64,000 bases of DNA from Pseudonocardia sp. MH-G8 (GCF_002262885.1 NZ_NKYF01000011.1:176130-240129); one strand, 5' to 3'; counted from the stretch's first letter, positions 26,055 through 34,712 are shown. Notes: a model not told the origin generated them from the sequence alone. Program-made: numbers and translations.

Positions 26055-27112
26055 GGCCGGGCCCCCGTCGTCGCGCCGGAGAGCTTCGGCAGGACCTCGT
26101 CGCCGAACGTCTCGATGAGCTCGATCGGCAGCGTGTAGTTGCCGACGTGGCGCAGGTAGAACCCGGTGGCACCGACCTCCACGGCGCGCCGGATGCGGTC
26201 CAGGACCTCCTCGACGGTGCCGAAGAGGCAGAAGGTCTGCGAGAACCGCACCGCCATCTCGTCGGTCACGTACCGGCCCGCCTCGGCGACGGCGAGGTCC
26301 CAGTCCTCCGCGTGCACCATGTCCGGGTAGACGTCGGGAACCGTGGGCGGCGGCGGGAGCTCGATGCCGGCGAGGCGCAGGAAGTCCTGCGCGCCGATGC
26401 TCGCCATGTGCAGGCAGATCGGCTTGAGGATGGCGGCGTCCCGCTCGATGTCGTCGGTGATCTTGCAGAACGCGCCGACCGTGAAGGCGAGATCCGAGAC
26501 GTCCCGGCCCGCGGCGGCCGCGCCCGCCGCGACCGCGTCCCGGGTGCCGGACATGGTCTCGGGCGAGATGCCGGCGAGGGTCAGGACGCCGTCCGCGATC
26601 TCGCCGGCCATCCCCAGCGAGCGGGGCCCGCTCGCCGCGATGTGCACCGGCACCGGCGCGACCGGCGCCCGCAGCTTGGCGCTCCGCTCGCCGTACTCCT
26701 GCACCTCGTCGGCCAGCAACGTGCGCACCATCGCGATCGCGTCACGCATCTCGCCCAGGCGGCTCGGCCGCATCGAGAGCGGCTTGACCGAGCTGTCGCC
26801 CGTGCCGACGCCGAGGATCACCCGCCCCGGCGCGAGCTCGTTGACGGTGTTCGCCGCCGACGCGACGACGCTCGGGTGGCGCGTCACGAAGTTCGTGACC
26901 GCGGAGGCGAGGGTGATGCGCTCGGTCGCCGTGGCGGCCAGTGCCATCGTCGCGAACACGTCGCGCCACAGCAGCTGGGAGTCGGCGATCCACGCGACGT
27001 CGAAGCCCTTGCGCTCGCTCAACGCCACCGCGTCGGCGACGGCGCGGGCGGAGCCGCAGGGTGGGAAGCGGACGCCGAACGCGATCGGCGCGGGTGAGAG
27101 CTCGGTCGGCAC
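26051..27112 (-). CDS. LLM-class flavin- or F420-dependent oxidoreductase
   Basis: A 353-residue TIM-barrel protein of the luciferase-like family, related by motif to the F420-dependent methylene-tetrahydromethanopterin reductase branch (APVPVHIAASGPRSLGMAGEIADGVL). Such enzymes act as monooxygenases or hydride-transfer reductases. It is the first gene of the leftward operon, so a ring oxidation or reduction next to the molybdenum hydroxylase is plausible, as RutA does for uracil. Flavin or F420 use cannot be decided here. Start is GTG with GGAG upstream. Confidence 0.88.
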   Translation of the reverse strand: MPTELSPAPIAFGVRFPPCGSARAVADAVALSERKGFDVAWIADSQLLWRDVFATMALAATATERITLASAVTNFVTRHPSVVASAANTVNELAPGRVILGVGTGDSSVKPLSMRPSRLGEMRDAIAMVRTLLADEVQEYGERSAKLRAPVAPVPVHIAASGPRSLGMAGEIADGVLTLAGISPETMSGTRDAVAAGAAAAGRDVSDLAFTVGAFCKITDDIERDAAILKPICLHMASIGAQDFLRLAGIELPPPPTVPDVYPDMVHAEDWDLAVAEAGRYVTDEMAVRFSQTFCLFGTVEEVLDRIRRAVEVGATGFYLRHVGNYTLPIELIETFGDEVLPKLSGATTGARP

Positions 27113-27204
27113 GGTTCATCGACTCCATTCGGGCGTTCGCGCTCGGGGCCCCGTCGCTGGGCTACCATCAAGGCGTCTCGCAGGTGGACGGAAGGCTAAG
27201 CAGT

Positions 27205-27227
27205 TGTCTGACATGTGTCAACAGACA
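27205..27227. promoter_or_regulatory. Putative GntR operator in the divergent gap
   Basis: TGTCTG at 27205-27210 pairs with CAGACA at 27222-27227, and nested inside is TGACA/TGTCA at 27209-27213 and 27216-27220. It lies just upstream of the ribosome site of the GntR gene and 93 bases from the start of the LLM gene, where a repressor for both directions would be expected. Confidence 0.5.
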
Positions 27228-27238
27228 GGAGTGGATTC

Positions 27239-27994
27239 GTGGCGTTGACCGACGGACTGTCCGAACCGCTCACGCGGCGGCCCGTTCCCGACGTGATCGC
27301 CGAACGGATCACCGCGACGATCGCCAACGGCACCCTCAAACCAGGCGAACGGCTGCCGTCGGAGCCCGTGCTCGCCAAGCAGCTCAACGTCGGGCGCACG
27401 TCCCTGCGGGAAGCGCTGCGCAAGCTCTCGACGCTCGGGATCATCGAGGTGGTTCGGGGCAAGGGGACCTTCATCTGCGAGCCGCCCGCGGACGACCCCA
27501 CCACCCAGTACGTGAGGTGGAGCCTCGACGAGGGCTTCGCCCTCACCGAGCTGCTCGAGGCCCGGATCGGCCTCGAGACCACGGCGGCCGGGCTCGCCTG
27601 CACCCGCGCCACCGACGACGAGCTACGCGAGCTGGACCGGCTCCGCGTCGCGCACGACGAGGCCCACGCGCAGAACCTCCACGCCCTCGTGCACACCGAC
27701 GAGGCGCTGCACGAAGCGATCATGAACGCCTCGCACAACGTCGTGCTGATCGGGTTGTACAAACCGCTCGTGCCGGAGATGGTCGAGTTCCGGCGACGGA
27801 CCCTCGCCCTCCCGCACTCGGGAACCCGCTCCGACGACCACCGGTTCATGGTCGAAGCCATCACGCGGCGGGACCCGGTCGCCGCCCGGCAGGCCGTCGC
27901 CCAGCACTTGTGGATCTTCTACCAGGAGGTGCGAGCGGTGGCGGCCCCGGAGGACGACATCATCGCGCCGGAGAGCGTGCGCGCGTTCGTCTGA
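27239..27994 (+). CDS. GntR family regulator (FadR/FCD type)
   Basis: A 251-residue regulator with a winged helix (KPGERLPSEPVLAKQLNVGR and TSLREALRKLSTLG) and an FCD helical domain (EARIGLETTAAGLA onward). GTG at 27239 follows ACAGGAG by eight bases; a GTG 24 bases upstream lies within the putative operator. It faces the operon of LLM, M20, MFS, molybdenum hydroxylase and asparaginase genes and is likely its substrate-responsive repressor. Confidence 0.9.
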   Translation: MALTDGLSEPLTRRPVPDVIAERITATIANGTLKPGERLPSEPVLAKQLNVGRTSLREALRKLSTLGIIEVVRGKGTFICEPPADDPTTQYVRWSLDEGFALTELLEARIGLETTAAGLACTRATDDELRELDRLRVAHDEAHAQNLHALVHTDEALHEAIMNASHNVVLIGLYKPLVPEMVEFRRRTLALPHSGTRSDDHRFMVEAITRRDPVAARQAVAQHLWIFYQEVRAVAAPEDDIIAPESVRAFV

Positions 27995-27995
27995 G

Positions 27996-28020
27996 CCGGA
28001 TCGTCGGGCCAGGGATCCGG
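27996..28020. terminator. Short hairpin between convergent genes
   Basis: CCGGATC (27996-28002) pairs with GATCCGG (28014-28020) over an 11-base loop. It occupies the 30-base gap between the GntR stop and the stop of the convergent acylase gene, so a weak bidirectional terminator is likely. Confidence 0.45.
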
Positions 28021-28024
28021 GTCG

Positions 28025-30352
28025 TCACTCGTGCGCCGGCGGGTCGAGCGTGATGACCTGCTCCGCCGCGGCGTCGATGCGCTCACGGCTGTAGAGCAGG
28101 GGAAAGGCCTCGCCGCGCGCCCAGGGGGCGAAGAGGTCGGTGGCGTGCGGGTCGCCGAGCCGCCCGGACTGGCCGGGCGCGTTCATCGCCAGCGACCCGT
28201 CCCATTCCCCCACGTCGACGACGACGCGGAACGTGGAGCCGACGCTCTGCACGAAGTCCGGGCCGTAGGCGGTGCTGCCCACGGTGTCCCCGCTGCCGCC
28301 GCGGGGCAGCGGGCCTGCGACGAGCTGCTCGGGCGGCACGTCGGGCAGCAGCGCCGCGAGCGGGTGGGCCATCCGGCCGACGTGCAGACGGCCCCAGCTC
28401 CAGCGCGCGCGGTCGGGTCCGAGCAGCTCCTCGAGCTCGGCGACGGCCGCGGCCAGCGTGGTCGCGACCGTCTCGGCCAGGAAGCGCTCCGGGTCCGGGC
28501 CCAGGCGTTCGCCGGGCGTCTCGAACAGGTCGAGGTCGACGCGGGCGTCGGCGCCCTGCTCGTCGCGGACGGCGATCTGCCGCGCGACGCCCGCCACGGC
28601 GTCGGGGGCGACGAGCTGCTCGAGCGCCCGGCGGAGCACGGCCGGGCGCAGGTGGCGGCGGTACCAGACCTCGAACAGGGCGGCTGCGGCCGAGTCCGGT
28701 CGCAGGTCGGCGTCCCAGTCCTGCAGCAGACCCAGGCCGTCCACGTCGGGCGCGAGCGGGAGGTCCGCGACGCGGGCGAGGATCCGGCGCGCCGGGATGC
28801 TCACCGAATCGCTCTGCAGCGCCACCATCTCCTGCGGTGTCACCTCCGACGCAGGTGCGAGCACCTCGTCGATCCGGCGGCGCCGGTAGGGCGCGTACCA
28901 GTCGGAGGTGATGTGGCGATCCGCCGGGAAGTCGTCGGGCAGGTTGCGCTCGTTGGCCGTGGCGAGATAACCCTGCGGCGGGTCGACCGAGCCCGGCAGC
29001 TCGTCGGCGTCGTGGAAACCCGCCCACTCGTAGCGGCCGTCCCCGGGCACGGGCAGCGTGCCGTCCCAGTTCGGCCGCACGGGGGTCAGCCCGGCCGCCT
29101 TCCACGCGATCGAGCCCTCCGGGTCGGCGTAGACCTGGTTCTCGCCCGGCGCACCCCAGCGGTTCATCGCGGCCAGGAACTCGTCGCGGTCGCGGGCCCG
29201 CATGTAGTCCATGCTGCCGAGGTAGGGCGCCATCCCCGGCTCCAGCCAGGCGGCGCGCACGGCGAAGGCGGTGTTCCGCTGCGGGTCGCTGCGGATCACC
29301 GGGCCGTGCCGGGTGAACCGCAGCTCGACCTCCACCGGCGCACCGTCGCGCACCGGCACCGTCTCGCGCTCCACCCGCATCGGCTCCCACCGGCCCTGGT
29401 AGCGGTACTCGAGCGGGTCGGCGGGGTTGGTCTCGTAGACGTAGAGGTCCTCCTGGTCGATCGGGAAGATCGTGAGCCCGAACGCGATGTGACCGTTGTG
29501 GCCGATGGAGATCCCCGGCAGCGCCGGCTCCCCCGCGCCGATGACGTCGAACCCGGGGGCCGACAGGTGAGCCAGGTAGCGCAGGCCCGGCAGCGCCGCA
29601 GCGGCCCGGTGCGGGTCGTTGGCGAGGATCGGCCGGCCGCTCGCGGTGCGCTCACCCGCGAGCACCCAGTTGTTGCTGCCCTCCGGGAGCACACCGGGCG
29701 ACGGCGCAGCGCCGAACACCGGCGGCACCGTCGCCAGGTCGTAGACGGCCAGCACGTCGTCCGGGATGACGCCCAGGTCCAGCCCCTCGGGCACCTGCAG
29801 CGGCCGTGACGGCTCGCGCCGCTTGCGCAGCTCCTCCACCCCGGCGGGGTGGTCGCGCAGCACCAGCGCCCGGGCGACCTCGTCGCGCAGGTTGTAGAAC
29901 AGCCCGTGGCTGCGGATGCGGGTGACGTCCGACGGCTCCCAGAACGCCGGCTCGTAGCCCAGCTCCCGGAACTCGACGGGCAGGAGCCCCGGCTCGTCCC
30001 GCGTCCGCCGCACGAACGCGTTCACGCCCTCGACGAAGGCGGTCGCGGCTCGCTTCGTGTCCGAACCGTAGGCGAGCCAGTCGGCGCGGGTGTCGCCGCG
30101 GAAGAGGAACAGCCGCGCCGACCGGTCGCGCTCGACGTACTCGGAGCCGAACACCTCCGACAGCAGACCGAGCCCGCGGCGGCGCCAGAAGTCGATCTGC
30201 CAGAGCCGGTCGCGCGCCGCGTTGAACCCCTGCACGCGGAACGCGTCGTAGGTGCTCGCGGCGTAGATGTGCGAGACGCCCCAGGTATCGATGACGATCT
30301 CGGCGGGCGCGGTGAGCCCGGGCAGCACGAACGACGTCCGGACGGGGGCCAT
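28025..30352 (-). CDS. Penicillin acylase family (S45) Ntn-hydrolase
   Basis: A 775-residue self-processing amidase. The predicted nucleophile after autocleavage is Ser226 in EGSNNW, which would begin the beta chain; upstream is a roughly 200-residue alpha region and linker. ANDPHR and the GLTIFPIDQEDLY segment are family motifs. It has no signal peptide, unlike classic periplasmic penicillin G acylase, so it may act in the cytoplasm on acyl-homoserine lactones, N-acyl amino acids or similar amides. The second of two nearby ATGs (30352) has AGGAGG at six bases and is preferred over 30358. Confidence 0.9.
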   Translation of the reverse strand: MAPVRTSFVLPGLTAPAEIVIDTWGVSHIYAASTYDAFRVQGFNAARDRLWQIDFWRRRGLGLLSEVFGSEYVERDRSARLFLFRGDTRADWLAYGSDTKRAATAFVEGVNAFVRRTRDEPGLLPVEFRELGYEPAFWEPSDVTRIRSHGLFYNLRDEVARALVLRDHPAGVEELRKRREPSRPLQVPEGLDLGVIPDDVLAVYDLATVPPVFGAAPSPGVLPEGSNNWVLAGERTASGRPILANDPHRAAAALPGLRYLAHLSAPGFDVIGAGEPALPGISIGHNGHIAFGLTIFPIDQEDLYVYETNPADPLEYRYQGRWEPMRVERETVPVRDGAPVEVELRFTRHGPVIRSDPQRNTAFAVRAAWLEPGMAPYLGSMDYMRARDRDEFLAAMNRWGAPGENQVYADPEGSIAWKAAGLTPVRPNWDGTLPVPGDGRYEWAGFHDADELPGSVDPPQGYLATANERNLPDDFPADRHITSDWYAPYRRRRIDEVLAPASEVTPQEMVALQSDSVSIPARRILARVADLPLAPDVDGLGLLQDWDADLRPDSAAAALFEVWYRRHLRPAVLRRALEQLVAPDAVAGVARQIAVRDEQGADARVDLDLFETPGERLGPDPERFLAETVATTLAAAVAELEELLGPDRARWSWGRLHVGRMAHPLAALLPDVPPEQLVAGPLPRGGSGDTVGSTAYGPDFVQSVGSTFRVVVDVGEWDGSLAMNAPGQSGRLGDPHATDLFAPWARGEAFPLLYSRERIDAAAEQVITLDPPAHE

Positions 30353-30447
30353 GCACATCCTCCTCGGCGTAGGCCGAGGACCAGCGGTCCCGGCACGTCC
30401 CCGATTGGATCAGGACCGGCCGCCTCGCGCACGAGGGCCACGGCCCG

Positions 30448-31224
30448 TCAGCTCGCGCGCCAGAGCCCCACCGTCGCGGTGAACGCGGCGACGATCCGGG
30501 CCACCGGGCCCTCCAGCACCCGCCGCACCCGCTCGCGTGTCGGGGCAGGCGTGGGCGAGAACTCGGACCAGCGCAGCAGCACCGCGAGGTCCTCGGCCAT
30601 CCCCGGGTCGACCTCCGACCAGCGCCGGCACGCGGACGCGCGGTCCGTCGTCCACGTCCCGTCGTGCACGCTGACCAGGGACGCCAGCGCAAGCAGCGTC
30701 TTGCGTGCCGCGCGGTGTCCGAGCGCAGCCGGGTCCGCTCCTGACGCGAGGGCCGCGCGCCACCGCTGCGCGTGCATCGCGATGTCGCCGTTGAACCCGC
30801 GGGCGGCGCGCGCGTCGGCGGGAAAGGCGGGCAGGTCGGGGCCGGGCGGCCCGGACACGCGCACGCAGTAGTGCCGCAGGAACACGCGGTTGCCGTACTG
30901 CTCGTCGCCCTCGCCGACGACGTCCTCCGGCCGGCCCGCGCCGATCTCGATACCCCGCGCCAGCCCGGCGAACCGGGCCGAGAGCGTGCGGCTCACAGCG
31001 CCGGCGACCGGGGCGGGGAGCCCGACGGCGAGCAGGTCGACGTCGGATGCGCCGACCCGTGCCCGCCCGGTGGCGACCGAGCCGTAGAGGTGCAGCGAGA
31101 CGGCCTCGCCGACCGCGTCGCTGACCGCAGCGAGCACCGGCTCGAACGCCGCGGGCACCTTCCCCCGCGACACGCCTGTCACGATCGCGCCGTCCGGGCC
31201 GACGCCCTCGTCGGGGTCACGCAC
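30448..31224 (-). CDS. Nucleotidyltransferase, aminoglycoside adenylyltransferase-like (AadA type)
   Basis: A 258-residue protein with the nucleotidyltransferase core LYGSVATGRARVGASDVDLL (GS and DxD motifs) near residue 47 and an all-helical C-terminal domain like the AadA/ANT(3'') family. Family members transfer AMP to aminoglycosides, but many chromosomal copies have no known substrate. It shares strand with the acylase gene, 95 bases upstream. Resistance activity is not implied by sequence alone. Confidence 0.8.
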   Translation of the reverse strand: MRDPDEGVGPDGAIVTGVSRGKVPAAFEPVLAAVSDAVGEAVSLHLYGSVATGRARVGASDVDLLAVGLPAPVAGAVSRTLSARFAGLARGIEIGAGRPEDVVGEGDEQYGNRVFLRHYCVRVSGPPGPDLPAFPADARAARGFNGDIAMHAQRWRAALASGADPAALGHRAARKTLLALASLVSVHDGTWTTDRASACRRWSEVDPGMAEDLAVLLRWSEFSPTPAPTRERVRRVLEGPVARIVAAFTATVGLWRAS

Positions 31225-31248
31225 CGAGCCCGCCCTCCCGAAACCCGA

Positions 31249-31866
31249 TCACCGCGCCACGAGCTTCATCAACGCGCCGGCGAGCTCGTCGAGTGCCTGG
31301 TCCCGCTCCCCCGGCGCACGCTCCGCGCACCACGACGGCGCCTGGCTCATCGCGGTGTGCATGATCTGCAGGGTGACGTCGACGCCGACGGTCGCGAAGT
31401 CGCCCGACTCCACGCCCTCGGTGAGCACGGTCCGGAACACCTGGTCGTGCCGACGGCGCAGCTCCTTGATGCGAGTGCGCTGCGCGTGGGGCCACGTGCC
31501 GGGCACCAGGAACATCCGCAGAGCCGCCGGGTACTCGTTCACGGCGATCGCCACGTGAGCGCGGACCAGCTCCCGCAGGCGCTCGGCCGGTGGGCCGCCC
31601 TGCGCCGCGCGCAGCCGCTCGAGCCGGTCGGTCCAGTCGTTGCCCAGCGTCTCGATAGCCGCGGTGGCCAGCTCGTCCTTGCTGGCGAAGTAGTAGTAGA
31701 GCGAGCCCTTCGTGACGTCGAGGGCATCGGCGACGTCCTCGAGGCTGACAGCGTCGTAGCCGTGCTCGCCGAAGAGCTCGGCGGCGGTGGTGAGGATCTG
31801 CTGGATGCGGCGCCCGCGCTTGCGCTGCACGCGGCCGACCGCTTCGTCCACGGACGTCGCCCTCAT
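31249..31866 (-). CDS. TetR family regulator
   Basis: A 205-residue regulator: helix-turn-helix at about residues 18-64 (GYDAVSLEDVADALDVTKGSLYYYFASKDEL condensed) followed by a helical ligand domain. It resembles regulators of fatty-acid and CoA-ester catabolism in actinobacteria. It is divergent from the acyl-CoA dehydrogenase gene with two near-identical sites in the gap (31888-31902 and 31920-31935). The ATG at 31866 has only a weak ribosome site; a GTG 24 bases upstream is possible. Confidence 0.9.
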   Translation of the reverse strand: MRATSVDEAVGRVQRKRGRRIQQILTTAAELFGEHGYDAVSLEDVADALDVTKGSLYYYFASKDELATAAIETLGNDWTDRLERLRAAQGGPPAERLRELVRAHVAIAVNEYPAALRMFLVPGTWPHAQRTRIKELRRRHDQVFRTVLTEGVESGDFATVGVDVTLQIMHTAMSQAPSWCAERAPGERDQALDELAGALMKLVAR

Positions 31867-31887
31867 CAGCTCAGTGTCACGCACATC

Positions 31888-31935
31888 TGACCCGCAAGTC
31901 AAATACCTACCCAGGCTATTGACCCTTGAGTCGAA
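31888..31935. promoter_or_regulatory. Two putative TetR operator sites in tandem
   Basis: TGACCCGCAAGTCAA (31888-31902) and TGACCCTTGAGTCGAA (31920-31935) share TGACCC and AGTC. Each is itself an imperfect inverted repeat (TGAC...GTCA or TGAC...GTCG). They start 32 bases apart, about three helical turns, so bound dimers would lie on one face. They fill the divergent gap between the TetR gene and the acyl-CoA dehydrogenase operon. Confidence 0.6.
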
Positions 31936-31971
31936 CTTCGTCACTGTGGTCAACGTCGACGGGAGGCGGCC

Positions 31972-33120
31972 ATGGATTTCGCACTCACCGCAGCGCAGCG
32001 CGCGTTCCGCAACCGCGCCCGCTCCCTCGCCGAGGACCACCTGCTCCCGGGCTACCGGGATCGCGAGGCCGCGGGCCGGATCGAGCCGGAACTGCGGCGC
32101 GAGATCGGACGGTCGGGCCTGATCGCACCCGAGCTGCCCACCGAGCTGGGGGGCGCCGGCGCGGACCGGGTCACCTCCGGTGTGATCACCGAGCAGATCG
32201 CCCGCGGCGACATCAACGTGGCCTACCTGCAGGTCGTGGGCTCCCTCGTCGGTCAGATCCTGGCGACTCACGCCACCCCGGAGATCGCCGCGCGGTGGGT
32301 GCCGCAGATCTGCCGGGGTGAGGAGATCGTCGGGATCGGGCTGACCGAGCCGCACGCGGGCTCGGACGCCGGCATGCCCCGGCTCTCGGCCGTGCGCGAC
32401 GGCGACCACTGGGTGTTGGACGGGGTCAAGTCGCTGTCCTTCGCCCGCGACGCCTCCGCGGTCGTGGTCTTCGCCCGCAGCGGGCCGTCGGTGCAGCGGG
32501 GGCGCGACATCAGCGCGTTCCTCGTACCGCTCGACCTGCCCGGGGTGCGCCGGGAGCTCTACTCCGACATGGGCACGACGGCGGTCGGGCGCGGCGCGGC
32601 GCACCTGGAGGGAGTCCGGATTCCCGCGGACCACCTGCTCGGCGAGCAGGGCCGCGGCTTCAGCCAGGTGATGCGCGGCTTCGACTTCAGCCGCGCGCTG
32701 ATCGGCCTGCAGTGCGTGGGCGCCGCCCAGCAGACCGTGGACGAGACCTGGCGCCACGTCGCGGGCCGCGAGGCCTTCGACCGGCCGTTGAGCACGAACC
32801 AGGGCGTGGCGTTCCCGCTGGCCGAGGCGGAGACGCTGCTGGCCGCGGCCCGGCTGCTGTGCCTGCAGACGTTGTGGCGGGGCGATGCCGGTGCTGCGCA
32901 CACCGCGGACGCCGCGATGTGCAAGTGGTGGGCCCCGAAGACCGCGTACGACGTGATCACCCAGTGCCTGCTGCTGCACGGCCAGTACGGCTACCGCACC
33001 GAGCTGCCGATCGAGCAGCGGCTCCGCGACGTGCTCGGCCTGCAGATCGGGGACGGCACCGCTCAGATCATGAAGCTCGTGATCGCCCGGCAGAAGCTGG
33101 GCCGCGAGCTCGCGCCGTAG
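31972..33120 (+). CDS. Acyl-CoA dehydrogenase, possibly for a cyclic acyl-CoA
   Basis: A 382-residue FAD enzyme with all three domains of the family (GIGLTEPHAGSD near 127, SFARDASAVVVFAR in the beta domain, helical C-terminus). In the motif where medium-chain enzymes carry the catalytic Glu (x-E-G-T), this protein has Asp361 (IGDGTAQI). Start ATG follows GGGAGGCGGCC. The next gene encodes a BadH-like dehydrogenase, so the substrate could be cyclohexanecarboxyl-CoA or another ring acyl-CoA. That is inference from motif and neighbours. Confidence 0.9.
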   Translation: MDFALTAAQRAFRNRARSLAEDHLLPGYRDREAAGRIEPELRREIGRSGLIAPELPTELGGAGADRVTSGVITEQIARGDINVAYLQVVGSLVGQILATHATPEIAARWVPQICRGEEIVGIGLTEPHAGSDAGMPRLSAVRDGDHWVLDGVKSLSFARDASAVVVFARSGPSVQRGRDISAFLVPLDLPGVRRELYSDMGTTAVGRGAAHLEGVRIPADHLLGEQGRGFSQVMRGFDFSRALIGLQCVGAAQQTVDETWRHVAGREAFDRPLSTNQGVAFPLAEAETLLAAARLLCLQTLWRGDAGAAHTADAAMCKWWAPKTAYDVITQCLLLHGQYGYRTELPIEQRLRDVLGLQIGDGTAQIMKLVIARQKLGRELAP

Positions 33121-33131
33121 GGAGGAAGACC

Positions 33132-33866
33132 GTGGGAAAGCTCGACGAGAAGATCGCCATCGTCACCGGGGCCGGTCAGGGCATCGGCCGTGCCATCGCC
33201 GAGAAGCTCGCCGCGGAGGGCGCCACCGTCGTCGTCTCCGACGTCAACGAGGCCACCGCCACCGAGACCGCCGACGCGGTCGGCGGCGTCGCCGTGCCCG
33301 CCGACGTCACCGACCCCACGTCGGTGACGGCGATGGTCGCCCAGGCGCGCGAGCGGTTCGGCCGGATCGACGTGCTGGTCAACAACGCGGGCTGGGACAA
33401 GGCGGGCCCCTTCGTCGACTCCGATCCCGCCGACTGGGACCGGCTCATCGCGATCAACCTCTACGGCGTGCTCCACACGTCGAAGTCGGTGCTGCCGCTG
33501 ATGGCCGAGCAGGGCCACGGGTCCGTCGTCAACATCGCCTCGGACGCGGGGCGCGTCGGCTCGTCCGGCGAGGCGGTGTACTCCGCGGCCAAGGGCGGCG
33601 TCATCGCGTTCACCAAGTCCACCGCCCGCGAGCTGGCCCGCGCTCACGTGAACGTCAACTGCGTGTGCCCCGGCCCGGCCGACACCGCGCTGTTCGCCTC
33701 CTTCGCCGGGCCGAAGCTGCGCGAGGCGCTGGTCAAGGCGATCCCGTTCCGGCGGCTCGCCGAGCCCGGCGACGTCGCCAACGCGGTCGCGTTCCTCGCC
33801 TCCGACGAGGCCGCCTACATCACCGGCCAGACCGTCAGCGTCAGCGGCGGCCTGACCATGAGCTGA
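33132..33866 (+). CDS. SDR similar to 2-hydroxycyclohexanecarboxyl-CoA dehydrogenase (BadH)
   Basis: A 244-residue SDR with TGAGQGIG at 12-19, NNAG at 84-87, Asn109, Ser137, Tyr150 and Lys154. The segments NNAGWDKAGPF, ASDAGRVGSSGEAVYSAAKGG and CPGPADTAL closely follow what I recall of BadH from Rhodopseudomonas palustris. BadH oxidises the ring hydroxyl of 2-hydroxycyclohexane carboxyl-CoA. GTG at 33132 follows GGAGGAAG, 11 bases after the dehydrogenase gene, so they form one operon. Confidence 0.88.
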   Translation: MGKLDEKIAIVTGAGQGIGRAIAEKLAAEGATVVVSDVNEATATETADAVGGVAVPADVTDPTSVTAMVAQARERFGRIDVLVNNAGWDKAGPFVDSDPADWDRLIAINLYGVLHTSKSVLPLMAEQGHGSVVNIASDAGRVGSSGEAVYSAAKGGVIAFTKSTARELARAHVNVNCVCPGPADTALFASFAGPKLREALVKAIPFRRLAEPGDVANAVAFLASDEAAYITGQTVSVSGGLTMS

Positions 33867-33908
33867 ACGGGCAGCGCCCGGACCCGACCCACCCACGAGG
33901 AGCCCGCC

Positions 33909-34712
33909 ATGAGCCTGGACGACTACCAGCAGCTGAACTTCGAGCGCCACGACAACGGCGTCCTGCTGATCACCATCAACCGGCCCGACAAGTACAACGC
34001 CACCGACGAGCAGCTGCACGGCGAGCTGGCCCGCGTGTGGCGCGACGTCTCCGCGGACCGCCAGACACGCGTCGCCGTCGTGACCGGCGCCGGCAAGGCG
34101 TTCTCCGCGGGTGGCGACCTGGCGATGGTCGAGCGCATGGCGGGCGACCACGACCGCGTCTCGCACATGCTCACCGAGATGAGCGACCTCGTCTACAACA
34201 TCATCAACTGCGAGAAGCCGATCGTGTCCGCCATCAACGGCGTCGCCGTCGGCGCCGGCATCGTGGTGGCCCTGCTGGCCGACATCGCGATCTGCGCCGA
34301 GGACGCCAAGCTCGGCGACGGGCACGTCAAGCTGGGCGTCGCCGCCGGCGACCACGCCGCGATCATCTGGCCGCTGCTGGCCGGCATGGCGAAGGCCCGC
34401 TACTACCTGCTCACCGGCGAGATGCTCACCGGCGCCGAGGCCGAGCGGCTGGGAATGGTCGCCAAGGCGCTGCCGCGCGACCAGGTGCTCGCCGAGTCCC
34501 TGCGGGTGGCGCAGGTCCTCGCCACCGGCTCCCAGCAGGCCATCCGGCTCACCAAGCGGTCCCTCAACAGCTGGCTGCGCGCCGCCGGACCGGCCTTCGA
34601 CCAGTCCGCGGCCTACGAGATGCTCTGCTTCATGGGGCCCGACGTGCTCGAGGGTGTCGCGGCGCTGCGGGAGAAGCGGGAGCCGCGCTTCCCGTCCGCG
34701 CAGGCCGGGTGA
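33909..34712 (+). CDS. Crotonase-fold protein (enoyl-CoA hydratase/isomerase family)
   Basis: A 267-residue protein of the crotonase superfamily: VVTGAGKAFSAGGDLAMVER forms the first oxyanion loop and AINGVAVGAGIVVALLADIAI the second. The two glutamates of classical hydratases (Glu144 and Glu164 of rat crotonase) are not conserved: the aligned positions are His in GDGHVKLG and Tyr in KARYYLLTG. So it may be an isomerase, thioesterase or ring-cleaving hydrolase instead of a hydratase. AGGAG precedes the ATG. It completes the acyl-CoA dehydrogenase/SDR operon. Confidence 0.88.
   Translation: MSLDDYQQLNFERHDNGVLLITINRPDKYNATDEQLHGELARVWRDVSADRQTRVAVVTGAGKAFSAGGDLAMVERMAGDHDRVSHMLTEMSDLVYNIINCEKPIVSAINGVAVGAGIVVALLADIAICAEDAKLGDGHVKLGVAAGDHAAIIWPLLAGMAKARYYLLTGEMLTGAEAERLGMVAKALPRDQVLAESLRVAQVLATGSQQAIRLTKRSLNSWLRAAGPAFDQSAAYEMLCFMGPDVLEGVAALREKREPRFPSAQAG

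Noticed and set aside
30448..31224. Call as a true aminoglycoside resistance gene
   Set aside because: Only the nucleotidyltransferase core is shared; chromosomal relatives are mostly of unknown substrate.
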